Origin: an uncultured Pedobacter sp.
Lineage (GTDB): Bacteria; Bacteroidota; Bacteroidia; Sphingobacteriales; Sphingobacteriaceae
DNA: 64,000 nt
Assembly: GCF_913776295.1 (NCBI RefSeq)
Contig: NZ_CAJYOJ010000060.1
Coordinates: 1 to 64,000, forward strand
Direction: 5' to 3'
The position numbers were made by a program, and so were the translations under genes. Shown piece by piece: positions 28,444-36,475 of this stretch. The notes under the pieces were generated by a model. The model had not been told where the DNA came from. It was given only the letters and a program-made list of their open reading frames with translations, and did not search any database. The first letter of the stretch is position 1; each line of letters starts with the position of its first letter.

Positions 28444-29058
28444 TCAAAATAAACCGTTAATCTCCGCCTCTATAGATTGAATTACCGTACCTAAATCTTC
28501 AGGATTATTGGTGAAATCCAGTTTATCTTTATCCAAAATCAATAACTTGCCCAGTTTATATCCTTTAATCCAGGCCTCATATTTTTCGTTAAGTTTAGAA
28601 AGGTAATCGATTCGGATCCCAGCCTCATACTCCCGGCCACGGCGTTGAATATTGTTCACCAAAGTTGGTACCGATGCACGCAGATAAACCAATAAATCGG
28701 GCGGTTTGATAAAAGAGGTGATATTATCGAAAATAGCTCTGTAATTATCATGATCGCGGGTGGTCATCAGGGCCATATCGTGCAGGTTTTCTGCAAAGAT
28801 ATGCGCATCCTCATAAATGGTTCTATCCTGGATAACATTACGTTTATTCACGTCAATATCAGTAATCTGCTGAAAACGGCTATTCAGGAAGTAAATCTGA
28901 AGGTTAAAACTCCAGCGTTTCATATCGCTGTAAAAATCTTCAAGATAAGGATTATTGTCAACAGCTTCGTACAAAGCTTCCCATCCATAATTCTTGGCCA
29001 ATAAGCCTGTTAAGGTAGTTTTACCGGCACCTATATTTCCTACAATTGCTATGTGCAT
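28444..29058 (-). CDS. Deoxynucleoside kinase (dAK/dGK family)
   Basis: The 204-residue enzyme phosphorylates deoxynucleosides for salvage. It has the P-loop GNIGAGKTTL at residues 7-16 and the acidic E..DNNPYLEDFY substrate segment. QDRTIYEDAHIFA carries the DR(S/T) catalytic arginine region, and RRGREYEAGI is the LID arginine region. Length matches bacterial deoxyadenosine/deoxyguanosine kinases; the exact base preference cannot be stated. Confidence 0.92.
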   Translation of the reverse strand: MHIAIVGNIGAGKTTLTGLLAKNYGWEALYEAVDNNPYLEDFYSDMKRWSFNLQIYFLNSRFQQITDIDVNKRNVIQDRTIYEDAHIFAENLHDMALMTTRDHDNYRAIFDNITSFIKPPDLLVYLRASVPTLVNNIQRRGREYEAGIRIDYLSKLNEKYEAWIKGYKLGKLLILDKDKLDFTNNPEDLGTVIQSIEAEINGLF

Positions 29059-29062
29059 GTGT

Positions 29063-29128
29063 TCTTGCGTTTTGCGTTAGGCGTTAGGCGTTGCGTTAGG
29101 CGTTGTTTCGCCAAACGCTAAGCGCTTA
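29063..29128. repeat. GCGTTAG word repeat upstream of the deoxynucleoside kinase
   Basis: The words GCGTT(A)GGCGTT repeat four to five times and end with the complementary CCAAACGCTAAGCGC, so the region can fold into a hairpin. It fills most of the 82-bp gap between trpS and the kinase gene. Confidence 0.75.
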
Positions 29129-29140
29129 CCGTAATATTAA

Positions 29141-30139
29141 TTAAAAACTTTTAAACCCAATTAAACTACGGATTTCTCTGATGGTTTTTTGTGCACTGTC
29201 GCGGGCTTTTAGTGCGCCGTGTTTCGCTACTTGTCTTAAATAAGCATCATCCCTGGCAATATCCTGTATACGCTCACGCATCGGTGCAGTAGCCAAAATC
29301 ATGTCTTCTGCCAGTTGCTTTTTGAAATCTCCATAACGGATTTGCATTCTGTTATATAAATCTTCAAAATGTGCCAGTGTATCCGTACTTGATACCACTT
29401 TCATTAAATCAAAAAGATTCTGGATCGGCTCAGGTTTTGGCTGGTTTTCTGCTGTCGGGCCACCATCACTCACTGCACGCATCACTTTTTTACGGATGGT
29501 TTCAGGATCATCAGAAAGGTAAACAGCATTGGCTTCACCTTCTGATTTGCCCATTTTACCTTTTCCATCTAAGCCAGGTACTTTAACCAATTTATCCGTG
29601 TAGCTAAAAGCATAAGGCTCAGGGAAATATTCCGTATGGTACAACCGGTTAAAACGGTTCCCAAAAGTACGCGCCATTTCTAAATGTTGTTCCTGGTCTT
29701 TTCCAACAGGTACTTTGGTAGCCTTGTGGATTAAAATATCGGCAGCCATTAATACCGGGTAGGTCAATAAACCCGCATTTACATTGTCGGGGTTGGCACG
29801 TACCTTATCTTTAAATGAAGTGCTTCGCTCCAGCTCGCCCATGTAAGCATTCATGTTCAGGTACAAATATAGCTCTGCAACTTCAGGTACATCACTTTGT
29901 ATATAAATGGTGCTGTTCTCCGGATCTATTCCACTGGCCAGGTATTCAACCAGAACATGTTTAATGTTTCCGTGTAAGTCGGCCGGAGTAGGGTGTGTAG
30001 TTAAGGAATGTAAATCGGCAATAAAAAAGTAGCAGTTATAATCGTTCTGCATTTGAACAAAGTTTTTAACTGCGCCGTAATAATTACCTAAATGTAATTT
30101 TCCTGTTGAGCGGATACCGCTCACCACTGTTTCTTTCAT
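29141..30139 (-). CDS. trpS: Tryptophanyl-tRNA synthetase
   Basis: TrpS charges tRNA-Trp with tryptophan. The 332-residue protein is a class I synthetase. The HIGH-type motif is in GKLHLGNYYGAV (about residues 13-24) and the KMSKS-type motif is KMGKSEG (about 197). The tryptophan-specific MAADILIHKATKVPVGKDQEQHLE is between them. Length and motif order are normal. Confidence 0.96.
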   Translation of the reverse strand: MKETVVSGIRSTGKLHLGNYYGAVKNFVQMQNDYNCYFFIADLHSLTTHPTPADLHGNIKHVLVEYLASGIDPENSTIYIQSDVPEVAELYLYLNMNAYMGELERSTSFKDKVRANPDNVNAGLLTYPVLMAADILIHKATKVPVGKDQEQHLEMARTFGNRFNRLYHTEYFPEPYAFSYTDKLVKVPGLDGKGKMGKSEGEANAVYLSDDPETIRKKVMRAVSDGGPTAENQPKPEPIQNLFDLMKVVSSTDTLAHFEDLYNRMQIRYGDFKKQLAEDMILATAPMRERIQDIARDDAYLRQVAKHGALKARDSAQKTIREIRSLIGFKSF

Positions 30140-30290
30140 AATGGCACGAAATTAAAAATAAAATGCAAGCAATCCACCAGTTGGCTTAATTTTCATCCGA
30201 AGATTTTTTTTCACTGCACCTTATTGGCCAGAATTCTGCTGTCTGATCGTCATTAATGCCTGTGTTTGGTACCACAACGACCGCAGGGAA

Positions 30291-30380
30291 GGTTCATGAA
30301 ACGGAGAACTGCTAACTGAAAATTGCAAACTATTCTGTGGTTGAAGTCGCCGCGATCGCTGTGAAGAGTTCTTTCTTTTT
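30291..30380. repeat. AACTG-word repeat and start of the repeat-rich gap
   Basis: The block contains AACTGCTAACTGAAAATTGCAAACT, a member of the reiterated AACTG word family that recurs at 30511-30570, 30625-30655, 30770-30803 and 37724-37790. The sequence from 30140 to 30290 holds no gene. Confidence 0.55.
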
Positions 30381-30500
30381 TTGAAAATGAAAGCCAGTGT
30401 TTCATCGGTAACTGTAGCCCTTCTTTCCGTTACTAGTCCTCGCTCGTGCCTCGCTCCGGGCTATCCACTGCAATAAGGTTTATGAACGAAGACCGGTGCA
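30380..30500 (-). repeat. Dispersed repeat family, copy D1
   Basis: The reverse complement reads TTCATAAACCTTATTGCAG, TGGATAGCCCGGAGCGAGG, CACGAGCGAGGACTAGTAAC and GGAAAGAAGGGCTACAG, ending with a CATTTTCAA block. It has the same block order as the 0.7-1.25 kb array and is close to copy D3 at 37.8 kb. D1 and D2 are 261 bp apart in the same orientation. Confidence 0.8.
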
Positions 30501-30510
30501 ATTGCCAGCT

Positions 30511-30655
30511 GCGAATTGTAAACTGCCAACTGATAACTGTAAACTGGCTACTGTCAACTGATAACTGTAATTTCCATCTTAGTGGCTATGGTTGCACAGA
30601 CTGCAGCTAAGGTTTATAAAACTGAGCACTTCCAACTGAAAATTGCAAACTATAA
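30511..30655. repeat. AACTG/GATAACTG word repeats between D1 and D2
   Basis: AACTGCCAACTGATAACTG, AAACTGGCTACTGTCAACTG and GATAACTG words follow one another, then a spacer without features, then another CCAACTGAAAATTGCAAACT. They flank the dispersed repeat copies in this gap and at 37.7 kb. Confidence 0.7.
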
Positions 30656-30659
30656 TAGC

Positions 30660-30760
30660 ATCTCAACGGGAGCTGTAGTCCTTCTTTCCGTTGCTAGTCC
30701 TCACTCGTACCTCGCTCCGGGCTATCCACTGCAATAAGGTTTATGAACGAAGACCGGTGC
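30660..30760 (-). repeat. Dispersed repeat family, copy D2
   Basis: The reverse complement carries TTCATAAACCTTATTGCAG, GGATAGCCCGGAGCGAGG, GAGTGAGGACTAGCAACGG and AAAGAAGGACTACAGC. The CATTTTCAA end present in D1 is missing, so this is a shorter copy. Confidence 0.75.
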
Positions 30761-30802
30761 AATAGCCAGCTGCGAATTGTAAACTGCCAACTGATAACTG
30801 TA

Positions 30803-30833
30803 GTTTGAAATTTCAAACAATTTTATATTTTTG
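30803..30833 (+). promoter_or_regulatory. Putative plsC promoter with a perfect palindrome
   Basis: TTG (30805-30807) and TATTTTTG (30826-30833) are 18 bp apart, a good Bacteroidota promoter. The -33 TTG is inside the perfect 16-bp palindrome GTTTGAAATTTCAAAC (30803-30818). The -7 box ends only 8 bp before the ATG, so the mRNA would have almost no leader. Confidence 0.55.
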
Positions 30834-30841
30834 ATATATCT

Positions 30842-31567
30842 ATGATCAACTTTCTAAGGCAAGTACACCGGACATGGTTTCTGTTCTGGATACTGTTTTT
30901 TTTCGCGCTCTTTTATCCGTTATATTACGTTACTTCACGTAATGAGAAATATTACAGCACTCTGAACTTTTTCAGAAAAGCCAATAGCTTTTTATGTAGT
31001 CTGTTTTCAGGTATTTTCTTTCGCTATCAATATGAAGAAAAGCTGGATCATAAACAAACCTATATTTACTGTGCAAATCATACCTCAAACCTCGACATCA
31101 TGATTTTTTGCATCATGGGCCATGGTAAATTCCATTTTATGGGCAAAGATGAGCTGCTAAACAATCCCATATTAAGTATTTTCTTTAAAACCATCGATAT
31201 TTCTGTCAACCGCGACAGTAAAATTTCTGCTTTTAAAGCTTTTAAAAAAGCTGGCGAAAATCTCGAAAAAGGGATGAGCCTGATCATTTTCCCGGAAGGT
31301 AAAATTGACGACCATTATCCACCAAAGCTAGCCGAATTTAAAAATGGTCCTTTCCGTTTGGCTATTGATAAAAATATTCCGTTAGTGCCGGTAAGCATCG
31401 TTGATGTTTGGAAAATAAACTGGGATGACGGTTCAAAATATGGAAGTAAGCCGGGAATTTGCGATATTTACGTCCACAAACCGATCAATACCGCAACATT
31501 AGCTGACGTTGATGCTGATGTATTGAAGGAAAAGGTTTACAGATTGATTGATAGTAAGTTGATATAG
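30842..31567 (+). CDS. plsC: 1-acyl-sn-glycerol-3-phosphate acyltransferase
   Basis: PlsC transfers an acyl chain to lysophosphatidic acid to form phosphatidic acid at the inner membrane. The 241-residue protein has an N-terminal membrane helix (WFLFWILFFFALFYPLYYV). The catalytic NHTSNLD motif corresponds to the family HX4D (about residue 80), and the substrate-binding block is IIFPEGKIDDHYPPKLAEFKNG. The stop is two bases before the gatC start, so both are in one transcript. The promoter appears to be directly in front. Confidence 0.92.
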   Translation: MINFLRQVHRTWFLFWILFFFALFYPLYYVTSRNEKYYSTLNFFRKANSFLCSLFSGIFFRYQYEEKLDHKQTYIYCANHTSNLDIMIFCIMGHGKFHFMGKDELLNNPILSIFFKTIDISVNRDSKISAFKAFKKAGENLEKGMSLIIFPEGKIDDHYPPKLAEFKNGPFRLAIDKNIPLVPVSIVDVWKINWDDGSKYGSKPGICDIYVHKPINTATLADVDADVLKEKVYRLIDSKLI

Positions 31568-31569
31568 AT

Positions 31570-31860
31570 ATGAATTTAGACGCAAAAACCATCCATAAAA
31601 TAGCCGATCTCGCCCGGATTCATATTGATGAAAAGCAAGTGGATACCTTGATTCCTGAAATGAATAAAATTCTGTCTTTCATGGAAAAGTTAAATGAATT
31701 GGATACTTCAAACGTAAAACCTTTGGTTTATATGAACGAATCGGTAAATGTTTGGAGAGCGGATGTAGTGAAGCAGGAAATCACCACCGCTGATGGTTTG
31801 AAAAATGCTGCAAAACATACTGACCAGTTTTTTATGGTACCAAAAATTATTGAAAAGTAA
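31570..31860 (+). CDS. gatC: Glutamyl/aspartyl-tRNA amidotransferase subunit C
   Basis: The 96-residue GatC stabilises the GatA-GatB complex that converts Glu-tRNA(Gln) or Asp-tRNA(Asn) by amidation. The sequence IHKIADLARIHIDEKQVD, then MNKILSFMEKLNELDTSNVKPL and the C-terminal FFMVPKIIEK are characteristic. gatA and gatB are not in the window. It follows plsC by two bases. Confidence 0.93.
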   Translation: MNLDAKTIHKIADLARIHIDEKQVDTLIPEMNKILSFMEKLNELDTSNVKPLVYMNESVNVWRADVVKQEITTADGLKNAAKHTDQFFMVPKIIEK

Positions 31861-31983
31861 AGGCTTATCATACTGGTCCGATAACCATATCACTTATTCG
31901 GCTCCTTAAGCGTAGCACTTGTGTTTAATTTTTAACCCTCTTGTAACATCTTGCCTGTTACGCTTGTCTAAAAAAGAAAAAAC

Positions 31984-32742
31984 ATGGAGAAACCACTCAT
32001 CACGATAAAAGAAATTGGCCGGAAATATGTAATTGGATCTGAAGTGATTCACGCTTTAAAATCAGTTTCTTTAGATATTTATAAAGGTGAATTTGTAGCA
32101 TTGATGGGGCCATCTGGTTCTGGAAAATCAACCCTGATGAATATTTTAGGCTGTTTGGATACCCCATCAAGCGGCACCTATATTTTAAACGGAACCAATG
32201 TGAGTCAAATGAGTGATGATGCCTTGGCAGAAGTGCGCAACAAGGAAATCGGTTTTGTTTTTCAGACTTTTAATTTATTGCCGCGCTCTACATCATTGGA
32301 TAATGTTGCTTTGCCATTAATTTATGCCGGAACAAGTAAAAGGGATAGGGATGAAAGGGCGGCCAGAGCCTTGGAAAATGTAGGGCTGGGAAACCGTATG
32401 GATCATAAGCCTAATGAATTATCTGGCGGTCAGCGTCAACGGGTGGCGGTAGCCAGGGCTTTGATTAATAACCCTTCTATTATTCTGGCCGATGAGCCAA
32501 CCGGTAACCTGGATACCAAAACTTCGATTGAAATTATGGGACTATTAGAAGAAATCCATAGTAAGGGCAATACCATCATTCTGGTTACACACGAGGAAGA
32601 TATTGCGCAGCATGCTCACCGTATTGTACGTATGCGTGATGGTTTGATTGAAAATGATTATTTAAACACAGATATTAAAAATGTATCTCCGCGTTTGCAG
32701 GCATTGAAAGAGACTGGCAGCGATTGGGAGAAAATTAATTAA
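31984..32742 (+). CDS. ABC transporter ATP-binding protein (MacB/LolD type)
   Basis: The 252-residue ATPase has Walker [10 protein letters not shown], the Q-loop [16 protein letters not shown], the ABC signature [15 protein letters not shown], Walker [13 protein letters not shown] and the H-loop VTHEE. The TNLD/LLPRST features place it with the LolD/MacB/FtsE-type group that works with FtsX-like permeases. No permease is adjacent; a compatible MacB-like permease gene is 3.7 kb downstream (36476). Pairing is inference. Confidence 0.9.
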   Translation: MEKPLITIKEIGRKYVIGSEVIHALKSVSLDIYKGEFVALMGPSGSGKSTLMNILGCLDTPSSGTYILNGTNVSQMSDDALAEVRNKEIGFVFQTFNLLPRSTSLDNVALPLIYAGTSKRDRDERAARALENVGLGNRMDHKPNELSGGQRQRVAVARALINNPSIILADEPTGNLDTKTSIEIMGLLEEIHSKGNTIILVTHEEDIAQHAHRIVRMRDGLIENDYLNTDIKNVSPRLQALKETGSDWEKIN

Positions 32743-32806
32743 CCCCTAAATCCCCTAAAGGGGACTTAGGACTCAAAAAACTATTGCCCCTTCAGGGGAC
32801 AGGGGT
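32742..32806. repeat. CCCCTAAAGGGG-type repeat up to the pduO-type start codon
   Basis: CCCCTAAATCCCCTAAAGGGG, ACTTAGGACTC and CCCCTTCAGGGGACAGGGG fill the whole gap and end at the ATG. Two short G/C hairpins can form (CCCC / GGGG). This is a recognisable Bacteroidota intergenic word repeat. Here it also has to supply the ribosome-binding region of the next gene. Confidence 0.75.
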
Positions 32807-33355
32807 ATGAAAATCTATACTAAAACAGGCGATAAGGGCCAAACCTCTTTGATAGGCGGTACCCGCGTTCCAAAATATCATTTACGCATTGAAGCGTACG
32901 GAACTGTTGATGAGTTAAATTCTTACATCGGTTTAATTGGCTGTCAGGATATTGATGGGCAGGATCAGAATTTACTAAAAGAAATTCAGGATAGGTTATT
33001 TACCATTGGTGCATCACTGGCGGCAGATCCTGATATGTCTAAAATGAAGATTCCTGATCTGCAAGATACCGACATTACCTTGTTGGAAAAGGAGATGGAT
33101 CTGATGAATGAAAAGCTTCCCGCCTTAAAACACTTTGTTTTACCTGGTGGAAACACTGTAGTGTCTTACTGCCATATTGCACGTTGTGTTTGCAGAAGGG
33201 CTGAACGTTTGACAGTGGCACTTGCAGAAAATAGCTTTGTAGATGAGCATATAACCATTTATTTGAATCGTTTAAGCGATTATTTGTTCGTTTTGGCACG
33301 AAAACTGACCGTATATTTCAACGCGGAAGAAAACATATGGATTCCGAGGGTATAA
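32807..33355 (+). CDS. Cob(I)alamin adenosyltransferase (PduO-type ATR)
   Basis: This enzyme makes adenosylcobalamin from cob(I)alamin and ATP in the cytoplasm. The 182-residue protein has the PduO/MMAB signatures KIYTKTGDKGQTSLIGG at the N terminus (ATP binding), AYGTVDELNS, CRRAERLTV and LNRLSDYLFVLAR. It should form the usual trimer. It follows the ABC ATPase gene by 64 bp of repeat. The only visible in-window user of AdoCbl is the CarH-like regulator at 46.7 kb; methylmalonyl-CoA mutase would be another expected user outside the window. Confidence 0.94.
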   Translation: MKIYTKTGDKGQTSLIGGTRVPKYHLRIEAYGTVDELNSYIGLIGCQDIDGQDQNLLKEIQDRLFTIGASLAADPDMSKMKIPDLQDTDITLLEKEMDLMNEKLPALKHFVLPGGNTVVSYCHIARCVCRRAERLTVALAENSFVDEHITIYLNRLSDYLFVLARKLTVYFNAEENIWIPRV

Positions 33356-33371
33356 TAGTGGAAAAATAAGT

Positions 33372-33402
33372 TTGTTTTGCTCAAAAATTTTAATATAATT
33401 TG
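33372..33402 (+). promoter_or_regulatory. Putative DUF2795 gene promoter
   Basis: TTG (33372-33374) is 19 bp before TATAATTTG (33394-33402), a near-consensus -33/-7 pair 39 bp ahead of the ATG. Confidence 0.4.
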
Positions 33403-33440
33403 CGCAATAATAAGAACAGGAATTTAATTGAATTGACGAT

Positions 33441-33662
33441 ATGTATTGGACATTAGAATTAGCATCGCACTTGGAAGACGCACCATGGCCTGCAACTAAA
33501 GATGAATTAATTGATTACGGTATCCGCTCTGGTGCCCCGGTAGAAGTAATTGAAAACTTACAGGCGCTTGAAGATGATGGCGAACCTTATGAAACCATTG
33601 AGGAGATTTGGCCAGATTACCCGACTAAAGAAGATTTCTTCTTTAACGAGGACGAATACTAG
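33441..33662 (+). CDS. DUF2795 domain protein
   Basis: The 73-residue acidic protein (MYWTLELASHLEDAPWPATKDELIDYGIRSGAP...) matches the DUF2795 pattern. It starts with MYWTLELA and repeats LxDA/LEDD with a DELIDY segment. It is highly conserved in Bacteroidota and of unknown function, probably cytoplasmic. A strong terminator follows and it has its own promoter, so it is monocistronic. Confidence 0.9.
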   Translation: MYWTLELASHLEDAPWPATKDELIDYGIRSGAPVEVIENLQALEDDGEPYETIEEIWPDYPTKEDFFFNEDEY

Positions 33663-33683
33663 TACTTAAAACAGATAAAAGGA

Positions 33684-33711
33684 CCTTTCAGCAATACTGA
33701 AAGGTTTTTTT
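33684..33711 (+). terminator. Terminator after the DUF2795 gene
   Basis: A perfect 8-bp stem (CCTTTCAG / CTGAAAGG, 5-nt loop) is followed by seven T residues. Confidence 0.9.
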
Positions 33712-33831
33712 ATTTTATTTAATTGATATTGTAAATCAGTATGATAACTAAAATATTTACAATTTCTAAACAAAAGCTCAAAATGGGGTGTTAATAATGC
33801 AAAAATATAAACTTGCTAAAAAATTAACACT

Positions 33832-33990
33832 ATGGGAAATTTATTGTACTTAGTCGCAGTAGTATTGGTTATACTATGGGTGATCGGATTTATATTTCAC
33901 GGCTTCGGCGACGTTGGCGGTATAATCCATGTTTTATTGGTAATTGCAGTTATTGCCATCTTACTAAAAGTAATCGGTAGGGCTGCGTAA
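33832..33990 (+). CDS. Lmo0937-type small membrane protein
   Basis: This 52-residue gene is too short for usual ORF cut-offs. It starts MGNLLYLVAVVLVILWVIGF. A glycine-rich centre (HGFGDVGGIIH) and a second membrane segment (VLLVIAVIAILLKVIG) follow, ending in RAA. Two helices around a Gly-rich turn are the pattern of the Lmo0937/DUF5670 membrane peptides, which are often stress-linked and of unknown mechanism. It stands between two terminator-like structures, so it is likely an independent unit. Confidence 0.85.
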   Translation: MGNLLYLVAVVLVILWVIGFIFHGFGDVGGIIHVLLVIAVIAILLKVIGRAA

Positions 33991-34483
33991 GCTATCTGCC
34001 ACTAGTATTCATTCTTTTTAGAAGTTGTGCAATACTGTGAATAGAAGAATTAAAGGGAATTCCATTTTTGGGGTTCCTTTTTTAATGACATTGCCAGGCA
34101 GCATATTTTTGTTGCACCGGGTTAGGCGGTAGATATTATGCTTTGATAACTTCAACTGGTTTTTAGTCAGGATGGTCCGCACCCTGAAACCTGTCTTGGC
34201 GTAACAACAGAAAGTAACATCATGGTTTTTTTTCTAAGACGATGATCGCGATTCGCTCCAAAGCAATTGAGAATACCAAATAATCCCATAAAACTAATCA
34301 GATCGCTATCGGTTTAATACGGGGAAGTGTTCCAAGCATCTCGTTTGAGATAGTTGTGTTAAGAATTAACCATCAGTATCTCAGATTTTTAGATTTTCAC
34401 TTCGCTACAGATCGGGCTAACGACGTGTTATTTTAATTGCTGCAGACTGCGCAAGTCCGTCTATTTTAATTGAAATCAAGCTT
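33991..34483. other. Gap between the small membrane protein and ispD
   Basis: A terminator-like imperfect hairpin (AAGGGAATTCC / GGGGTTCCTT followed by six T) lies at 34053-34082. The remaining 400 bases hold no open frame with start and coding character, no repeat seen elsewhere and no tRNA. Confidence 0.45.
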
Positions 34484-35149
34484 TTAATTTTTCAACAACA
34501 ATTCTGCAAGTTCAAGATCAATCGGATAGGTAATTTTAATATTAGCCCTTTCTCCTTCAATGATATTGATTTCTTGCCCGATGGATTCTACCACACTTGC
34601 ATCATCTGTGAAATGAGTATTAAAATCCTGATTGTAGGCTTCCTTCAGAATGCTCAGGCTAAAAGTTTGTGGGGTTTGTACCAGATAAATTTCATCGCGT
34701 TTTAAAGCCGATGTTTTGCCGGCGCTCAGCAAACGTACGCTATCGCTTGATTGTACAGCTGCGATAACATTACCCTGTTTTGCTACTTCCATAAAGGAGC
34801 TATCAATTAATTTTTTTGAAACAAGCGGACGAACGGCATCATGAATGGCCACAAAGCCCTCTTCTGCAATGGTGTAAACGGCATTTTTAACTGAATAAAA
34901 GCGTTCTGTACCACCGTCAATAACCTCATGGGGGATATGAAAATTAAATTCTTTACATAACATTGCCCAATAGGCTTGCTGATTTTTGTTTAAAACCAAT
35001 AAAATTTTAGGTTGCGTATTACTTGTTGCGAAAGCTTTTATGGTGTGCATTAAAACCGGAAGCTTTTTAAGCAGTAGAAATTGTTTTGGGGTTTCTGTTT
35101 GCATCCGATTGCCAGAACCGCCTGCTACAATTATAGCGTAGTATTTCAT
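34484..35149 (-). CDS. ispD: 2-C-methyl-D-erythritol 4-phosphate cytidylyltransferase
   Basis: IspD makes CDP-methylerythritol in the non-mevalonate isoprenoid pathway, supplying IPP/DMAPP for carotenoids and quinones. The 221-residue protein has the glycine-rich CTP-binding start AIIVAGGSGNRM, then TPKQFLLL, the DAVRPLV motif, QTPQTF and TDDASVVE. KITYPIDLELAELLL is at the C terminus. It lies 75 bp downstream of queA on the same strand with a hairpin in between. Confidence 0.95.
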   Translation of the reverse strand: MKYYAIIVAGGSGNRMQTETPKQFLLLKKLPVLMHTIKAFATSNTQPKILLVLNKNQQAYWAMLCKEFNFHIPHEVIDGGTERFYSVKNAVYTIAEEGFVAIHDAVRPLVSKKLIDSSFMEVAKQGNVIAAVQSSDSVRLLSAGKTSALKRDEIYLVQTPQTFSLSILKEAYNQDFNTHFTDDASVVESIGQEINIIEGERANIKITYPIDLELAELLLKN

Positions 35150-35175
35150 TTGAAGCGATATGAGATGATAGATAT

Positions 35176-35213
35176 GAGATATGAGACTTGATTTAACTCA
35201 AATCTCATATCTC
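35176..35213 (-). repeat. Long hairpin of GATATGAGA words between queA and ispD
   Basis: GAGATATGAGA (35176-35186) pairs perfectly with TCTCATATCTC (35203-35213). Inside, TTGA pairs with TCAA after one mismatch, so about 15 pairs close over a 6-nt loop. A further copy of the word GATATGAGA precedes it. No T run follows on the minus strand. Confidence 0.7.
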
Positions 35214-35224
35214 ACTGCTCAAAT

Positions 35225-36274
35225 CTATATAATTAGCATGGCATCGCCATAGCTGTAAAATTTATATTTTTCTTTCACTGCAACTTCGTAGGCATTCATT
35301 ACATTTTCATATCCGCCAAATGCACTTACCATCATCAATAACGTAGATTCCGGGGTATGGAAATTGGTAATCATAGAGTTTGCAATGCTGAAATCGTAAG
35401 GAGGGAAGATAAACTTACTGGTCCAGTCGTTAGCTGCTTTTAGTGTTCTGTTAGCTGAAACGGCAGATTCGATAGCACGCATTGATGTAGTTCCTACCGC
35501 ACAGATTTTTTTTCTGTCTTCTATAGCTTTATTTACGATGTTGGCATCTTTTTGTTCGATGATGAACTGCTCAGAATCCATTTTATGTTTGGTCAAGTCT
35601 TCCACTTCAACCGTTCTGAAAGTCCCCAAACCAACGTGCAATGTTACTTCTGCAAATTCTACACCTTTAAGTTCCAGACGTTTCATTAGCTCACGGCTGA
35701 AGTGCAAGCCTGCAGTTGGAGCGGCTACTGCACCTTCGTGTTTGGCGAAGATGGTTTGATAACGCTCTTTATCTTCGGCAGTAGCTTTGCGTTTAATATA
35801 TTTAGGAAGTGGAGTTTCGCCTAAAATTTCAACATTTTTTCTGAATTCTTCGTCAGTACCCTCAAATAAGAAGCGGATCGTACGTCCGCGTGAGGTAGTA
35901 TTATCTACAACTTCGGCAACCAATAGGTCATCGTCTCCAAAGTATAGCTTATTGCCAACGCGTATTTTACGTGCGGGGTCTACCAGTACATCCCATAAAC
36001 GTAATTCCTTATTTAATTCACGTAGCAAGAAAACCTCGATGGTTGCACCGGTTTTTTCTTTATTGCCATATAAACGGGCAGGAAAAACCTTGGTGTTGTT
36101 TAATATCATGACGTCTTTGTCATCGAAATAACCTAAAACGTCTTTGAAAATTTTATGTTCAATTTTACCGCTATCTTTATGCAAAACCATTAAACGGGCT
36201 TCGTCGCGTTGTTCTGCCGGATTGTTGGCTACTAAAGATTCTGGTAAGTTGAATTTGAATTGTGATAATTTCAT
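35225..36274 (-). CDS. queA: S-adenosylmethionine:tRNA ribosyltransferase-isomerase
   Basis: QueA transfers the ribosyl part of SAM to 7-aminomethyl-7-deazaguanine in tRNA to form epoxyqueuosine. From the ATG at 36274 the protein has 349 residues and starts [30 protein letters not shown], the family's N terminus. The frame extends upstream to 36343 but that adds no conserved sequence. Other signatures are [15 protein letters not shown], the [14 protein letters not shown] motif, [10 protein letters not shown] and [11 protein letters not shown] -7 box lies just upstream. Confidence 0.95.
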   Translation of the reverse strand: MKLSQFKFNLPESLVANNPAEQRDEARLMVLHKDSGKIEHKIFKDVLGYFDDKDVMILNNTKVFPARLYGNKEKTGATIEVFLLRELNKELRLWDVLVDPARKIRVGNKLYFGDDDLLVAEVVDNTTSRGRTIRFLFEGTDEEFRKNVEILGETPLPKYIKRKATAEDKERYQTIFAKHEGAVAAPTAGLHFSRELMKRLELKGVEFAEVTLHVGLGTFRTVEVEDLTKHKMDSEQFIIEQKDANIVNKAIEDRKKICAVGTTSMRAIESAVSANRTLKAANDWTSKFIFPPYDFSIANSMITNFHTPESTLLMMVSAFGGYENVMNAYEVAVKEKYKFYSYGDAMLII

Positions 36275-36296
36275 TCTTGATGAATTTTTTGAGGTG

Positions 36297-36304
36297 CAAA
36301 AATA
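36297..36304 (-). promoter_or_regulatory. Putative queA -7 box
   Basis: TATTTTTG on the minus strand (36304-36297) lies 22 bp before the chosen ATG at 36274, which supports that start over the upstream extension. Confidence 0.4.
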
Positions 36305-36475
36305 CGAATTTAATTTTTCTTTTCCGTATTTTATCAAACGCAATTTATGTATATTATGTTTTGATCCTTTAAAATCAAATTATACATTATTATTCCACTG
36401 TTAAAAGACATTAAATTGATTAGTTTTGAAGATAAACTGTAACCTTTTCAAAGGCTTTGCATCTAACTTACAATT

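Noticed and set aside
30380..30760. REP-type palindromes for copies D1 and D2
   Set aside because: CCTCGCTC occurs as a direct, not inverted, repeat inside the unit, and the unit is far longer than REP elements.
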